Positions 8,011 through 18,564 of a stretch of 64,000 nucleotides of DNA are shown here, piece after piece. Below the pieces are notes generated by a model. That model made no database searches, was not told where the DNA came from, and saw only the letters and a program-made list of their open reading frames with translations. The stretch is from positions 34,019 to 98,018 of the forward strand of contig WHTW01000008.1 in NCBI GenBank assembly GCA_009377525.1. Reading direction: 5' to 3'. Positions within the stretch are counted from its first letter, which is position 1, and the number at the start of each line of letters is the position of its first letter. Made by a program: the position numbers and the translations under genes. The stretch comes from Rhodospirillales bacterium. Lineage in GTDB: Bacteria > Pseudomonadota > Alphaproteobacteria > Reyranellales > Reyranellaceae.

Positions 8011-9516
8011 ATGGAAGCTATTGGCGATCTGATGTCGGGCTTCGCCGTCGTGTTGAGCTGGCAGAACTTCGTCTACATGGTGATCGGCATCGTGCTGGGG
8101 GTGATCATCGGGGTGTTGCCGGGCCTGGGCGGCGCCAATGGCGTAGCGATCCTGCTGCCGCTCACCTTCAGCATGCCACCGACATCGGCCATCATCCTGC
8201 TGTCCTGCATCTACTGGGGAGCGCTGTTCGGCGGCGCCATCACCTCCATTCTGTTCAACATACCGGGCGAGCCGTGGTCGGTGGCCACGACCTTCGACGG
8301 CCATCCCATGGCGCAGAAGGGCCAGGCGGGCGAGGCGCTGACGGCGGCGTTCACCTCGTCCTTCGTCGGTGCGCTGTTCGCCGTCATCGTCATCACTCTT
8401 GCGGCGCCGCTGGTCGCGAGCTTTGCGCTGCAGTTCGGTCCGGCCGAGAAGTTCTCGGTGTTCTTCCTCGCCTTCTGCAGCTTCGTCGGCATGGGCAAGG
8501 AGCCGCCGACCAAGACCATTGCCGCCATGATGCTGGGCTTCGCGTTGGCCGCCGTCGGCACCGATACGGTGACCGGCCAGCTTCGTCTCACCTTCGGCTC
8601 GACCGAGCTTTTGAGCGGCTTCGACTTCCTGGTGGCCGTGATCGGCCTGTTCGGCATCGGCGAGATCCTGCTCACCATGGAGGAAGGGCTCTCCTTCAAG
8701 GGCAAGGCCGCCAGGATCAATGCCGCCGTCGTCTGGCAGACGTGGAAGGAGCTGCCGCGCTACTGGATGACCTCGCTGCGCTCCTGCCTGATCGGCTGCT
8801 GGATGGGCATCACGCCCGCTGGTGCAACGCCAGCGTCGTTCATGAGCTACGGCATCGCCAAGCGCGCCTCGCGCAGGGGCGACAAGTTCGGCACCGGCGA
8901 GATCGAAGGCGTGGTGGCGCCGGAGACCGCAGCGCACGCCGCGGGCACGTCGGCGCTGCTGCCCATGCTGTCGCTGGGTGTGCCGGGCTCGCCGACCGCC
9001 GCCGTGCTGCTGGGCGGCCTGCTGATCTGGGGCCTGCAGCCCGGGCCATTGCTGTTCGTCGAGCAGAAGGAATTCGTCTGGGGCCTGATCGCCAGCATGT
9101 ATCTCGGCAACATCGTCGGCCTGATCGTCGTGCTCACGATGGTGCCGTTCTTCGCCGCCATCCTGCGCGTGCCGTTCGGCATCATCGCGCCCATCATCCT
9201 GGTGATCTGCGCCATCGGCGCCTACACCGTGCACAACAACACCTTCGACATCATCATGATGCTGGTGTTCGGCGTCGCCGGCTACTTCCTGAAGAAGTGC
9301 AACTACCCGCTGGCGCCGCTGGTCCTGGCCATCGTGCTGGGCGACAAGGCCGAGGAATCCTTCAGGCAGTCTTTGCTGATCTCGCAAGGTGGCCTGGGAA
9401 TCTTCTTCTCGAACGGCCTGGTCAGCACCATCATGGCGCTGGGTCTGGTCGCCCTGTTCTGGCCCGTCCTGTCGAACCTGTACGGCCGCCTGCTGACGCC
9501 CGCTCGCCCGACATGA
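8011..9516 (+). CDS. tctA: Tripartite tricarboxylate transporter large permease subunit (TctA)
   Basis: 501 residues, the usual length, with about 11-12 membrane helices. TctA motifs seen: GVLPGLGGANGVAILLPLTF in the first repeat and GVPGSPTAAVLLGGLLIWGL in the second, which reflect the internal duplication of this family. It catalyses ion-driven uptake of the substrate delivered by TctC. GAAGGGG just before the ATG is the ribosome site. It ends the tctCBA operon; a GC-rich hairpin follows 8 nt after the stop. Confidence 0.95.
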   Translation: MEAIGDLMSGFAVVLSWQNFVYMVIGIVLGVIIGVLPGLGGANGVAILLPLTFSMPPTSAIILLSCIYWGALFGGAITSILFNIPGEPWSVATTFDGHPMAQKGQAGEALTAAFTSSFVGALFAVIVITLAAPLVASFALQFGPAEKFSVFFLAFCSFVGMGKEPPTKTIAAMMLGFALAAVGTDTVTGQLRLTFGSTELLSGFDFLVAVIGLFGIGEILLTMEEGLSFKGKAARINAAVVWQTWKELPRYWMTSLRSCLIGCWMGITPAGATPASFMSYGIAKRASRRGDKFGTGEIEGVVAPETAAHAAGTSALLPMLSLGVPGSPTAAVLLGGLLIWGLQPGPLLFVEQKEFVWGLIASMYLGNIVGLIVVLTMVPFFAAILRVPFGIIAPIILVICAIGAYTVHNNTFDIIMMLVFGVAGYFLKKCNYPLAPLVLAIVLGDKAEESFRQSLLISQGGLGIFFSNGLVSTIMALGLVALFWPVLSNLYGRLLTPARPT

Positions 9517-9523
9517 GCGAGCG

Positions 9524-9543
9524 CTGTGGCGTCGGTGCCACAG
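9524..9543 (+). terminator. Hairpin after tctA, possible terminator
   Basis: CTGTGGC-GTCGGT-GCCACAG is a perfect 7-bp stem that starts 8 nt after the tctA stop. There is no T-run behind it, so it may be a transcript-stabilising 3' hairpin or a factor-assisted stop instead of a classical intrinsic terminator. Confidence 0.45.
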
Positions 9544-9645
9544 TGCGACGGCGTCGATCGAGAGATCGTCGAGCCACGCTTGATTCCCGGCGCATCCGCT
9601 CTTAGGGTGCGCGCCCTCGATGCAACCTCAGCCAGGGAGACGTTG

Positions 9646-9717
9646 ATGATTTCCATCATGTTCAGCGCCACCGCTCCCGTCGGCTGCGTATCGGACCTCG
9701 AGCGCTTCAAGCACTAG
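9646..9717 (+). CDS. Possible 23-residue small protein or leader peptide
   Basis: In the 343-bp gap between tctA and the ABC exporter there is an ATG at 9646 preceded, at 5 nt spacing, by AGGGAGA. It encodes MISIMFSATAPVGCVSDLER plus three residues. The good ribosome site is the only support. The rest of the gap (9544-9645 and 9718-9859) shows nothing recognisable. Confidence 0.28.
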   Translation: MISIMFSATAPVGCVSDLERFKH

Positions 9718-9859
9718 GTCCGGCCGCGGCCGCCGATTGGGCCGCCTGCATCCGTTTTTCTGACCAATCACGTCGTCGGACGTTGTCGCGCCTCATCCCG
9801 GCGCGCGGTCTCACGATCCCTTGAGGAGCCATCGCCCGTTGCGGGCGAGGCATAGAGCA

Positions 9860-11665
<1,806 letters not shown>

Positions 11666-11696
11666 CGCCGGCGACGCGCAATAATATGTCACGGCA

Positions 11697-11735
11697 GACC
11701 ATTGGACGATGGTCCGTCGTGGTATTATGAATAAT
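11697..11735. promoter_or_regulatory. Palindromes upstream of the GntR regulator
   Basis: Two inverted repeats lie between the ABC exporter and the GntR gene: GACCAT-TGGACG-ATGGTC (11697-11714) and the AT-rich ATTAT-GA-ATAAT (11724-11735). Both lie 50-85 bp before the start codon in a locally AT-rich stretch. Either could be an operator for autoregulation by the GntR protein; the first could also end transcription from the ABC gene, but it has no T-run. Confidence 0.4.
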
Positions 11736-11782
11736 GTATCCAGCCGGTGTGGCCGGCGACAGCGAGGGACAGCCCGTTTCCC

Positions 11783-12472
11783 ATGAGCGAAGCGCGTCTG
11801 GTGGTCGCCCCGATCGATAATCGGGAGACGTTCAAGGACAAGGCCTACACGGCCTTGCGCAACGTCATCATGTCCTCGGACATCTACCGCTCCCGCACCG
11901 ACCTCCGGCTCGACGAGCGGCAGCTCGCACAGGACTTCGGCATCTCGCGCACGCCGGTGCGCGAAGCGATGGCCCAGCTCGAACGCGAAGGCTTCGTGCG
12001 TTCGGTGCCGCGACGTGGCGTCTATGTCGTGCGCAAGACCAAGCGCGAAGTAATCGAGCTGATCCAGGCGTGGGCGGCGCTCGAGAGCATGGCGGCGCGG
12101 TTGATCACCGAAAGCGCGAGCGATCAGGACATCGCCGGCCTCAGGCGCATGTTCGCGACCTTCGAGGACGACGAGCTGCACGCCAAGCTCGACGAGTATT
12201 CCGAGGTCAACATCCACTTCCACCAGACCCTGATCGAGCTCAGCGGCAACCAGGCGCTGATCCGGCTGGCGGAGAATTTGTTCACCCACATGCGCATGAT
12301 CCGTGGCAGCACGATCGGCGAGGATGACCGCGTCGAGCGCTCGATCCGCGATCACATGAACATCATCCAGGCGCTCGAGGTGCGCGACACCGAGCGCGCC
12401 GAGGATCTGGTGCGCCAGCATGCGCTTGGCCTTGCCGAGCATGTGGCCAAGCACGCCGACTATCTGGACTGA
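11783..12472 (+). CDS. GntR-family regulator with FCD effector domain (FadR subfamily)
   Basis: 229 residues. The N-terminal winged helix has [20 protein letters not shown] and the RRGVYVV wing of GntR proteins. The C-terminal all-helical FCD domain (from about residue 95) carries the Asp/His metal and ligand-binding positions, for example in [14 protein letters not shown] and [10 protein letters not shown]. The ATG at 11783 is used; a GTG at 11747 would add 12 residues without similarity. The gene lies 23 bp upstream of oxc on the same strand, so it probably controls oxalate degradation genes, with oxalate, oxalyl-CoA or a related acid as effector (inference). Confidence 0.92.
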   Translation: MSEARLVVAPIDNRETFKDKAYTALRNVIMSSDIYRSRTDLRLDERQLAQDFGISRTPVREAMAQLEREGFVRSVPRRGVYVVRKTKREVIELIQAWAALESMAARLITESASDQDIAGLRRMFATFEDDELHAKLDEYSEVNIHFHQTLIELSGNQALIRLAENLFTHMRMIRGSTIGEDDRVERSIRDHMNIIQALEVRDTERAEDLVRQHALGLAEHVAKHADYLD

Positions 12473-12495
12473 CGAAGGGAATTCGGGAGGAAACC

Positions 12496-14226
12496 ATGGC
12501 CGAGGCAGCACTCAAGGCAGCAACAGAAGAGACCCAGGACCTGACAGACGGCTTCAGCCTCGTCATCGATTCGATGAAACTGAACGGCATCGACACGATC
12601 TACGGTGTGCCGGGCATTCCCATCACCGACCTCGGTCGCCTAGCCCAGGCCGCCGGCATCCGCGTGCTCTCGTTCCGCCACGAACAGAATGCGGGATATG
12701 CGGCGGCGATCGCGGGCTTCCTGACCAAGAAGCCCGGCGTATGCCTGACCGTTTCGGCGCCCGGCTTCCTGAACGGCCTGACCGCGCTCGCCCACGCCAC
12801 GACGAACTGCTTCCCGATGATCCTGGTCTCGGGCTCGTCCGAGCGCGAGATCGTCGACCTGCAGCAGGGCGACTACGAGGAGATGGACCAGCTCGCCATC
12901 GCCAAGCCGCTCTGCAAGGCGGCCTACCGCGTCCTGCACGCTCAGGACATCGGCATCGGCTTCGCGCGCGCCGTCCGCGCGGCTGTTTCCGGCCGTCCCG
13001 GCGGTGTCTACCTCGACCTGCCGGCGAAGCTGTTTGCCCAGGTCATGAACGCCGATGCCGGCGCCAAGTCGCTGGTGAAGGTGATCGATCCGGCGCCGGC
13101 GCAGTTTCCCGCGCCGGCCGCGATCAAGCGTGCGCTCGATGTCCTGAAGGCCGCCAAGCGTCCGCTGATCATCCTCGGCAAGGGCGCCGCCTATGCCCAG
13201 GCCGACGACGCGATCCGCGCTCTGGTCGAGAAGAGCGGCGTTCCCTTCCTGCCGATGAGCATGGCCAAGGGCCTGCTGCCCGACACCCATCCGCAATGCG
13301 CCGGCGCCGCGCGCTCGACGGTGCTGAAGGACTCCGACGTCGTCATGCTGATCGGCGCGCGGCTCAACTGGCTGCTGTCGCACGGCAAGGGCAAGACCTG
13401 GGGTGACGCGCCGAAGAAGTTCATCCATGTCGACATCGAGCCCAGGGAGATGGACAGCAACGTCGAGATTGCCGCACCGGTGGTGGGCGACATCGGCTCC
13501 TGCGTGTCGGCGATGCTCGAAGCGATGGGCGGCAGCTGGCCGGCGGCGCCCGCCGACTGGATCGGCGCGGTCACGGCCAAGCGCGACGAGAACGTCGCCA
13601 AGATGGCGCCGCGCCTGATGAACAACAAGTCGCCAATGGACTATCACGGCGCCCTGGGCGCCCTGCGCACGATCATCAAGGAGCGGCCGGACGCCATCCT
13701 CGTCAACGAAGGCGCCAACACGCTCGACCTCGCGCGCGGCGTGATCGACATGTACAAGCCGCGCAAGCGGCTGGACGTCGGCACCTGGGGCGTGATGGGC
13801 GTCGGCATGGGTTCGGCCATCGCTGCCGCGGTGGAGACCGGCAATCCCGTGCTCGCGGTCGAGGGCGACAGCGCCTTCGGCTTCTCGGGCATGGAGGTCG
13901 AGACGATCTGCCGCTATCAGCTGCCGATCTGCGTCGTGATCTTCAACAACGACGGCATCTATCGCGGCACCGACCAGAACGCCAATGGTGGGGCGGATCC
14001 CGCGCCGACGGTCTTCGTGAAGGGGTCGCGCTACGACAAGATGATGGAAGCCTTCGGCGGCGTCGGCGTCAACGCAACCACGCCGGACGAGCTCAAGCGC
14101 GCGGTGAATGCGGCGATGGATTCACGCAAGCCCACGCTGATCAACGCGGTGATCGATCCCGCGGCCGGCAGCGAGAGCGGCCGCATCGGCAACCTCAATC
14201 CACAAAGTAAGCTGCGCAAGAAGTAG
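12496..14226 (+). CDS. oxc: Oxalyl-CoA decarboxylase (thiamine diphosphate-dependent)
   Basis: 576 residues, matching the family. It converts oxalyl-CoA to formyl-CoA and CO2. The N-terminal Pyr domain shows [15 protein letters not shown] and [12 protein letters not shown], with the catalytic Glu region of ThDP enzymes. The C-terminal PP domain has the [11 protein letters not shown] ... FNNDGIYRG metal and diphosphate motif. The C-terminal stretch [19 protein letters not shown] is characteristic of Oxc. GGGAGGAAACC precedes the ATG. It pairs with frc 42 bp downstream to form the classical oxalate-degrading couple, cytoplasmic. Confidence 0.97.
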   Translation: MAEAALKAATEETQDLTDGFSLVIDSMKLNGIDTIYGVPGIPITDLGRLAQAAGIRVLSFRHEQNAGYAAAIAGFLTKKPGVCLTVSAPGFLNGLTALAHATTNCFPMILVSGSSEREIVDLQQGDYEEMDQLAIAKPLCKAAYRVLHAQDIGIGFARAVRAAVSGRPGGVYLDLPAKLFAQVMNADAGAKSLVKVIDPAPAQFPAPAAIKRALDVLKAAKRPLIILGKGAAYAQADDAIRALVEKSGVPFLPMSMAKGLLPDTHPQCAGAARSTVLKDSDVVMLIGARLNWLLSHGKGKTWGDAPKKFIHVDIEPREMDSNVEIAAPVVGDIGSCVSAMLEAMGGSWPAAPADWIGAVTAKRDENVAKMAPRLMNNKSPMDYHGALGALRTIIKERPDAILVNEGANTLDLARGVIDMYKPRKRLDVGTWGVMGVGMGSAIAAAVETGNPVLAVEGDSAFGFSGMEVETICRYQLPICVVIFNNDGIYRGTDQNANGGADPAPTVFVKGSRYDKMMEAFGGVGVNATTPDELKRAVNAAMDSRKPTLINAVIDPAAGSESGRIGNLNPQSKLRKK

Positions 14227-14268
14227 GTCCTCGCGGCATCAACGACATTCAAGCGACCGGAGAAGAAC

Positions 14269-15705
14269 ATGGCTAAGAAGAAGAAAGACAAGAAGGCGAA
14301 GAGCAAGGACAAGGCTTCCAAGAAAGCCAAGGCGGCGAAGAAGCTGGTGCTCAAGGTCGTCGCCAAGAAGGCCAACGGCAACGGCAATGGCCTGCCCAAG
14401 GTCTCGTCCAAGCCCTGGGGCAAGGACGGCAAGGCGCTGGACGGCGTGAAGATCCTCGACTTCACGCATGTCCAGTCGGGCCCGACCTGCACGCAGCTTC
14501 TCGCCTGGTTCGGCGCCGACGTGATCAAGATCGAGCGGCCGGGCACAGGCGACATCACGCGCGGCCAGCTCCAGGATGTGCCGGGCGTCGACAGCCTCTA
14601 TTTCACCATGCTCAACCACAACAAGCGCTCGATCACGCTCGATTCCAAGAGCAAGGAGGGCATGAAGGTACTGGAGCGCCTGGTGAAGACCTGCGATGTG
14701 CTGGTCGAGAACTTCGCGCCGGGCGCGCTCGACCGCATGGGGCTCACCTGGGAGCACATCCACGCGCTCAACCCGCGCATGATCGTGGCCTCCGTGAAGG
14801 GCTTCGGCCCCGGCCCTTACGAGGACTGCAAGGTCTACGAGAACGTGGCGCAATGTGCCGGCGGTTCGGCCTCGACCACCGGCTTCCATGACGGCCTGCC
14901 GCTGGTGACCGGCGCGCAGATCGGCGATTCCGGCACCGGCCTGCACCTGGCGCTGGGCATCGTGAGCGCCCTATACCAGCGCAAGCGCACGGGTCGCGGC
15001 CAGCGCGTGCTGACGGCCATGCAGGACGGCGTACTGAACCTCTGCCGCGTCAAGCTGCGCGACCAGCAGCGCCTCGCCCATGGCCCGCTGACGGAATACA
15101 CGCAGTATGGCCAGGGCATCCCGTTCGGCGAAGCGGTGCCGCGCGCCGGCAACGATTCCGGCGGCGGCCAGCCCGGCGTCATCCTGAAGTGCAAGGGCTG
15201 GGAGACCGATCCCAACGCCTACATCTACTTCATCACCCAGGCGCCGGTGTGGGAGAAGATCTGCGACCTGATCGGCGAGCCCGACTGGAAGACCCATCCC
15301 GACTACGCCAAGCCGCCGGCCCGCCTGCCGCGGCTCAAGGAGATCTTCGAGCGGATCGAGCAGTGGACCATGACCAAGACCAAGTTCGAGGTCATGAACG
15401 AGTGCAACGCGTTCGACATCCCGGTCGGCCCGATCCTGTCGATGAAGGAGCTGGCCGAGGAGCCGTCGCTGCGCCACACCGGCACCGTCGTCGAGGTCGA
15501 TCACCCGACGCGCGGCAAGTACCTGTCGGTCGGCAACCCGATCAAGCTTTCCGACAGTGTTACCGAGGTCGAGCGTTCGCCTCTCCTGGGCGAGCACACC
15601 GACGAGATCCTGACCAAGGTGCTGAAGTTCACGCCGCGCGAGATCGCCGAGATCAAGGCGTCCGGTGCGACGGGACAAGCGCCCAAAGCCCAAGCCGCGG
15701 AGTAG
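14269..15705 (+). CDS. frc: Formyl-CoA:oxalate CoA-transferase with Lys-rich N-terminal extension
   Basis: 478 residues; bacterial Frc proteins are about 428. A class III (CaiB) CoA-transferase that moves CoA from formyl-CoA to oxalate, producing formate and the oxalyl-CoA substrate of Oxc. The core begins at [18 protein letters not shown] (about residue 53). The catalytic Asp is D220 in [14 protein letters not shown], equivalent to Asp169 of the Oxalobacter enzyme after subtracting the extension. The first 50 residues are an unusual Lys/Ala-rich tail starting [13 protein letters not shown], with more than 20 lysines; an in-frame alternative start near the core was not seen with a ribosome site. 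It lies between oxc and a formyltransferase. Confidence 0.94.
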   Translation: MAKKKKDKKAKSKDKASKKAKAAKKLVLKVVAKKANGNGNGLPKVSSKPWGKDGKALDGVKILDFTHVQSGPTCTQLLAWFGADVIKIERPGTGDITRGQLQDVPGVDSLYFTMLNHNKRSITLDSKSKEGMKVLERLVKTCDVLVENFAPGALDRMGLTWEHIHALNPRMIVASVKGFGPGPYEDCKVYENVAQCAGGSASTTGFHDGLPLVTGAQIGDSGTGLHLALGIVSALYQRKRTGRGQRVLTAMQDGVLNLCRVKLRDQQRLAHGPLTEYTQYGQGIPFGEAVPRAGNDSGGGQPGVILKCKGWETDPNAYIYFITQAPVWEKICDLIGEPDWKTHPDYAKPPARLPRLKEIFERIEQWTMTKTKFEVMNECNAFDIPVGPILSMKELAEEPSLRHTGTVVEVDHPTRGKYLSVGNPIKLSDSVTEVERSPLLGEHTDEILTKVLKFTPREIAEIKASGATGQAPKAQAAE

Positions 15706-15709
15706 CAAG

Positions 15710-16639
15710 ATGCGCATCGTGGTCCATGGCCAGCAGGCCTTCGGCAAGTCCGTGCTGGAGGCGCTGCTGAAGCGCGGCGAGAACGTCGTCGGCGTCTATG
15801 TCGCGCCCGAAAAGCCCGGCCAGAAGGCAGATCCTCTGAAGGAAGCGGCGCTGGCGGCCAAGCTGCCGGTGTTCCAGCCCGCCTCCTACCGCAAGCCCGA
15901 AGTGTGGGAAGAGTTCAAGGCGCTGAAGCCCGATCTGCAGGTCATGGCTTTCGTCACGCTGTTCGTGCCCGAAGAGTTCCTGAACATCCCGACGCACGGC
16001 ACGATCCAGTATCATCCCTCGCTGCTGCCCGCCTATCGCGGCGCCAGCGCGATCAACTGGCCGATCATCCTGGGCGAAAAGGAAACCGGCCTCTCGATCT
16101 TCTGGCCCGACAACGGTCTCGATACCGGCGACGTTCTGCTGCAGAAGAAGACGCCGATCGGCCCCAAGGACACGTTGGGAACGGTGTACTTCGACCGCCT
16201 GTTCCCGATGGGCGTCGACGCCATGCTGGAAGCGGTTGAGCTGGTGAAGGCCGGCACGGCGCCGCGCATCAAGCAGGACGACTCGAAGGCCACCTATGAA
16301 GGCCGTGCCACGGCCGACATCGCCCGCATCGACTGGGGCAAGTCGTGGCGCCAGATCGATCCGCTGGTGCGCGGCTGCAATCCCGCGCCCGGCGCCTGGA
16401 CGACGCTCGACGGCAAGACCCTGCAGATCTTCGACATCCAGCCAATCCCGGCACGCGATCCCAAGGGCATCGGCGGCAAGTACGGCGAGGTGGTTGAGGT
16501 CTCAGCCGACGGCTTCACCGTCGTCGTGCCCGATGGCCGCATCAAGGTCCTGCGCGTGAAACCGGCGGACGGTCCGAAGGTCGGCGCCAGCGAATGGGCG
16601 GCTGCGAGCAAGCTAGCCGTGGGTGCCCGGCTCGTCTGA
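15710..16639 (+). CDS. Formyltransferase-family protein (methionyl-tRNA formyltransferase / 10-formyl-THF hydrolase-like)
   Basis: 309 residues. The Rossmann-type formyltransferase domain starts with MRIVVHGQQAFGKSVLEAL and carries the folate-binding and catalytic HPSLLPAYRGAS and LDTGDVLLQKK motifs (the catalytic Asn-His-Asp triad appears altered at Asn: the residues before HPSLLP are TIQYHPS where the family normally has NxH). A C-terminal OB-like domain follows from about residue 205. It resembles the hydrolase part of 10-formyl-THF dehydrogenase and Fmt. The start at 15710 is 5 nt after frc. Position between frc and formate-THF ligase suggests a role in formyl or formate exchange with folate, not in initiator tRNA formylation; this is inference. 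Confidence 0.82.
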   Translation: MRIVVHGQQAFGKSVLEALLKRGENVVGVYVAPEKPGQKADPLKEAALAAKLPVFQPASYRKPEVWEEFKALKPDLQVMAFVTLFVPEEFLNIPTHGTIQYHPSLLPAYRGASAINWPIILGEKETGLSIFWPDNGLDTGDVLLQKKTPIGPKDTLGTVYFDRLFPMGVDAMLEAVELVKAGTAPRIKQDDSKATYEGRATADIARIDWGKSWRQIDPLVRGCNPAPGAWTTLDGKTLQIFDIQPIPARDPKGIGGKYGEVVEVSADGFTVVVPDGRIKVLRVKPADGPKVGASEWAAASKLAVGARLV

Positions 16640-16678
16640 TCACACGGCACGCCTCTTTCGCCCTTTCGTCTTTCTTCC

Positions 16679-16776
16679 TCCTCTCCCCCTTGGGGGAGAG
16701 GTTGGGTGAGGGGGTGATGCAGAAGACGATCTTCGAGTTGCCCCCTCACCTAACCTCTCCCCCCAAGGGGGAGAGG
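16679..16776. repeat. Palindromic intergenic repeat (REP/BIME-like)
   Basis: Two copies of a CCTCTCCCCCTTGGGGGAGA-type hairpin face each other around an 18-nt centre: a left arm at about 16679-16716 reading on into GGTTGGGTGAGGGGG, and a right arm at 16741-16776 reading CCCCCTCACCTAACCTCTC before the hairpin. Each arm also folds on itself. It lies between the formyltransferase gene and fhs, where it would form a strong RNA stem and may limit read-through. Similar G/C-run palindromes are scattered in many proteobacterial genomes. Confidence 0.85.
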
Positions 16777-16828
16777 AACATGAGGAGAGGCCGAGGAACA
16801 GAAACGTAGTTGGGGAAGGAACCCGTCG

Positions 16829-18526
16829 ATGCCCGCGTCACAGCACACCAATCCCAAGTCCGACATCCAGATCGCCCAGGAAGCCACCAAGCGGCCGATC
16901 ATGGAGCTGGCACGCGAGAAGCTCGGCATCGCGCCGGAGAACCTGGAACCTTACGGCCACTACAAGGCCAAGGTCTCGATGGACTACATCAAGTCGCTGA
17001 AGGACAAGCCCGACGGGAAGCTGATCCTGGTGTCGGCGATCTCGCCGACACCAGCCGGCGAAGGCAAGACCACGACCACGGTGGGCCTGACCGACGCACT
17101 CAATCACATTGGCAAGAAGGCCATGCTCTGCCTGCGCGAACCCTCGCTCGGGCCGTCCTTCGGCATGAAGGGTGGCGCGGCCGGCGGCGGCTATGCCCAG
17201 GTCGTGCCGATGGAGGACATCAACCTCCACTTCACCGGCGACTTCCACGCCATCGGCGCGGCGCACAACCTCCTGTCGGCGCTGATCGACAACCATATCT
17301 ACTGGGGCAATGGGCTCGGTATCGACGGCCGCCGCGTCGCCTGGCGCCGCGCCATCGACATGAACGATCGCAGCCTGCGCCAGATGGTGTCGTCGCTGGG
17401 CGGCGTCGCCAACGGCTTCCCGCGCGAGGACGGCTTCGACATCACCGTCGCCTCGGAAGTCATGGCGATCTTCTGCCTCGCCAAGGATCTCGAAGACCTC
17501 AAGGCTAGGTTGGGCAACATCATCGTCGCCTACACGCGCGACCGTAAGCCGGTGCGCGCGGCCGACCTCAAGGCGCATGGGCCGATGGCGGTTCTGTTGA
17601 AAGATGCGCTTTCACCAAACCTGGTGCAGACGCTCGAAGGCACGCCCGCCTTCATCCATGGCGGGCCGTTCGCCAACATCGCTCACGGCTGCAACTCGGT
17701 GCTGGCCACGACGACGGCGCTGAAGCTTGCCGACTACGTCGTCACCGAAGCAGGCTTCGGCGCCGACCTGGGCGGCGAGAAGTTCATGGACATCAAGTGC
17801 CGCAAGACCGGTCTCAAGCCCGACGCGGTGGTGCTGGTGGCGACCATCCGCGCGCTCAAGATGCATGGCGGCGTGAAGAAGGAAGACCTCAAGACCGAGA
17901 ACCTGAAGGCGCTCGAAGCGGGCATGTCCAATCTGCAGCGCCATGTCGAGAACGTGCAGAAGTTCGGCCTGGTGCCGGTGGTCTCGATCAACCGCTTCAG
18001 TGCCGACAGCGACGCCGAGATCGCCCTGGTGAAATCGGCCTGTACCAAGCTCGGTGTCGAGGCGGTGATGGCCGACCACTGGGCCGAGGGCGGCAAGGGC
18101 GCGGCCGACGTCGCGCGCGCCGTGGTCAAGGCGGTCGACAGCGGCAAGAGCAACATGAAGCTGCTCTATGCCGACGACCTGCCGTTGGTCGAAAAAATCC
18201 GCACCATCGCCCGCGAGATCTACCGCGCCAAGGACATCGACGTGGCCAAGCCCGTGCGGGATCAGCTCGCACAGTTCGAGGCAATGGGCTACGGCAAGGT
18301 GCCGGTGTGCATCGCCAAGACGCAATTCAGCTTCACGACGAATCCCGACGCTAAGGGCGCGCCCGACAATCACATCGTGACGGTGCGCGAGGTCAGGCTG
18401 TCGGCGGGTGCGGAATTCGTGGTGGCCATCTGCGGCGACATCATGACCATGCCCGGCCTGCCCAAGGTGCCGGCCGCCAACAGCATCGATATCGGTCCAG
18501 ACGGCAAGATTGTCGGGCTGTTTTAG
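16829..18526 (+). CDS. fhs: Formate-tetrahydrofolate ligase
   Basis: 565 residues, as expected. ATP-dependent ligation of formate to tetrahydrofolate, giving 10-formyl-THF. The P-loop-like ATP motif [20 protein letters not shown] is at about residues 71-90, and [20 protein letters not shown] follows, both diagnostic of FTHFS. The ATG at 16829 has GGAAGGAACCC upstream. Placed after oxc-frc-formyltransferase, it gives formate from oxalate a route into C1 biosynthesis, next to the oxidative route through FdsGBAD. Confidence 0.97.
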   Translation: MPASQHTNPKSDIQIAQEATKRPIMELAREKLGIAPENLEPYGHYKAKVSMDYIKSLKDKPDGKLILVSAISPTPAGEGKTTTTVGLTDALNHIGKKAMLCLREPSLGPSFGMKGGAAGGGYAQVVPMEDINLHFTGDFHAIGAAHNLLSALIDNHIYWGNGLGIDGRRVAWRRAIDMNDRSLRQMVSSLGGVANGFPREDGFDITVASEVMAIFCLAKDLEDLKARLGNIIVAYTRDRKPVRAADLKAHGPMAVLLKDALSPNLVQTLEGTPAFIHGGPFANIAHGCNSVLATTTALKLADYVVTEAGFGADLGGEKFMDIKCRKTGLKPDAVVLVATIRALKMHGGVKKEDLKTENLKALEAGMSNLQRHVENVQKFGLVPVVSINRFSADSDAEIALVKSACTKLGVEAVMADHWAEGGKGAADVARAVVKAVDSGKSNMKLLYADDLPLVEKIRTIAREIYRAKDIDVAKPVRDQLAQFEAMGYGKVPVCIAKTQFSFTTNPDAKGAPDNHIVTVREVRLSAGAEFVVAICGDIMTMPGLPKVPAANSIDIGPDGKIVGLF

Positions 18527-18532
18527 TCTATA

Positions 18533-18562
18533 GGGTCTCCTCAGAAAGAACCGAGGAGACCC
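18533..18562 (+). promoter_or_regulatory. Perfect RNA hairpin that sequesters the ribosome site of the acyl-CoA dehydrogenase gene
   Basis: GGGTCTCCTC (18533-18542), a 10-nt loop, and GAGGAGACCC (18553-18562) pair perfectly over 10 bp. The right arm contains the GAGGAG ribosome site, and the ATG follows 2 nt later. The hairpin starts 7 nt after the fhs stop and has no T-run, so it fits translational control or 3'-end protection of fhs mRNA better than termination. Confidence 0.6.
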
Positions 18563-18564
18563 CG

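Noticed and set aside
7915..9387. 490-residue minus-strand frame rich in Gln, His, Asp and Arg
   Set aside because: Antisense of tctA. The composition is that of a shadow frame, and tctA is a clear gene.
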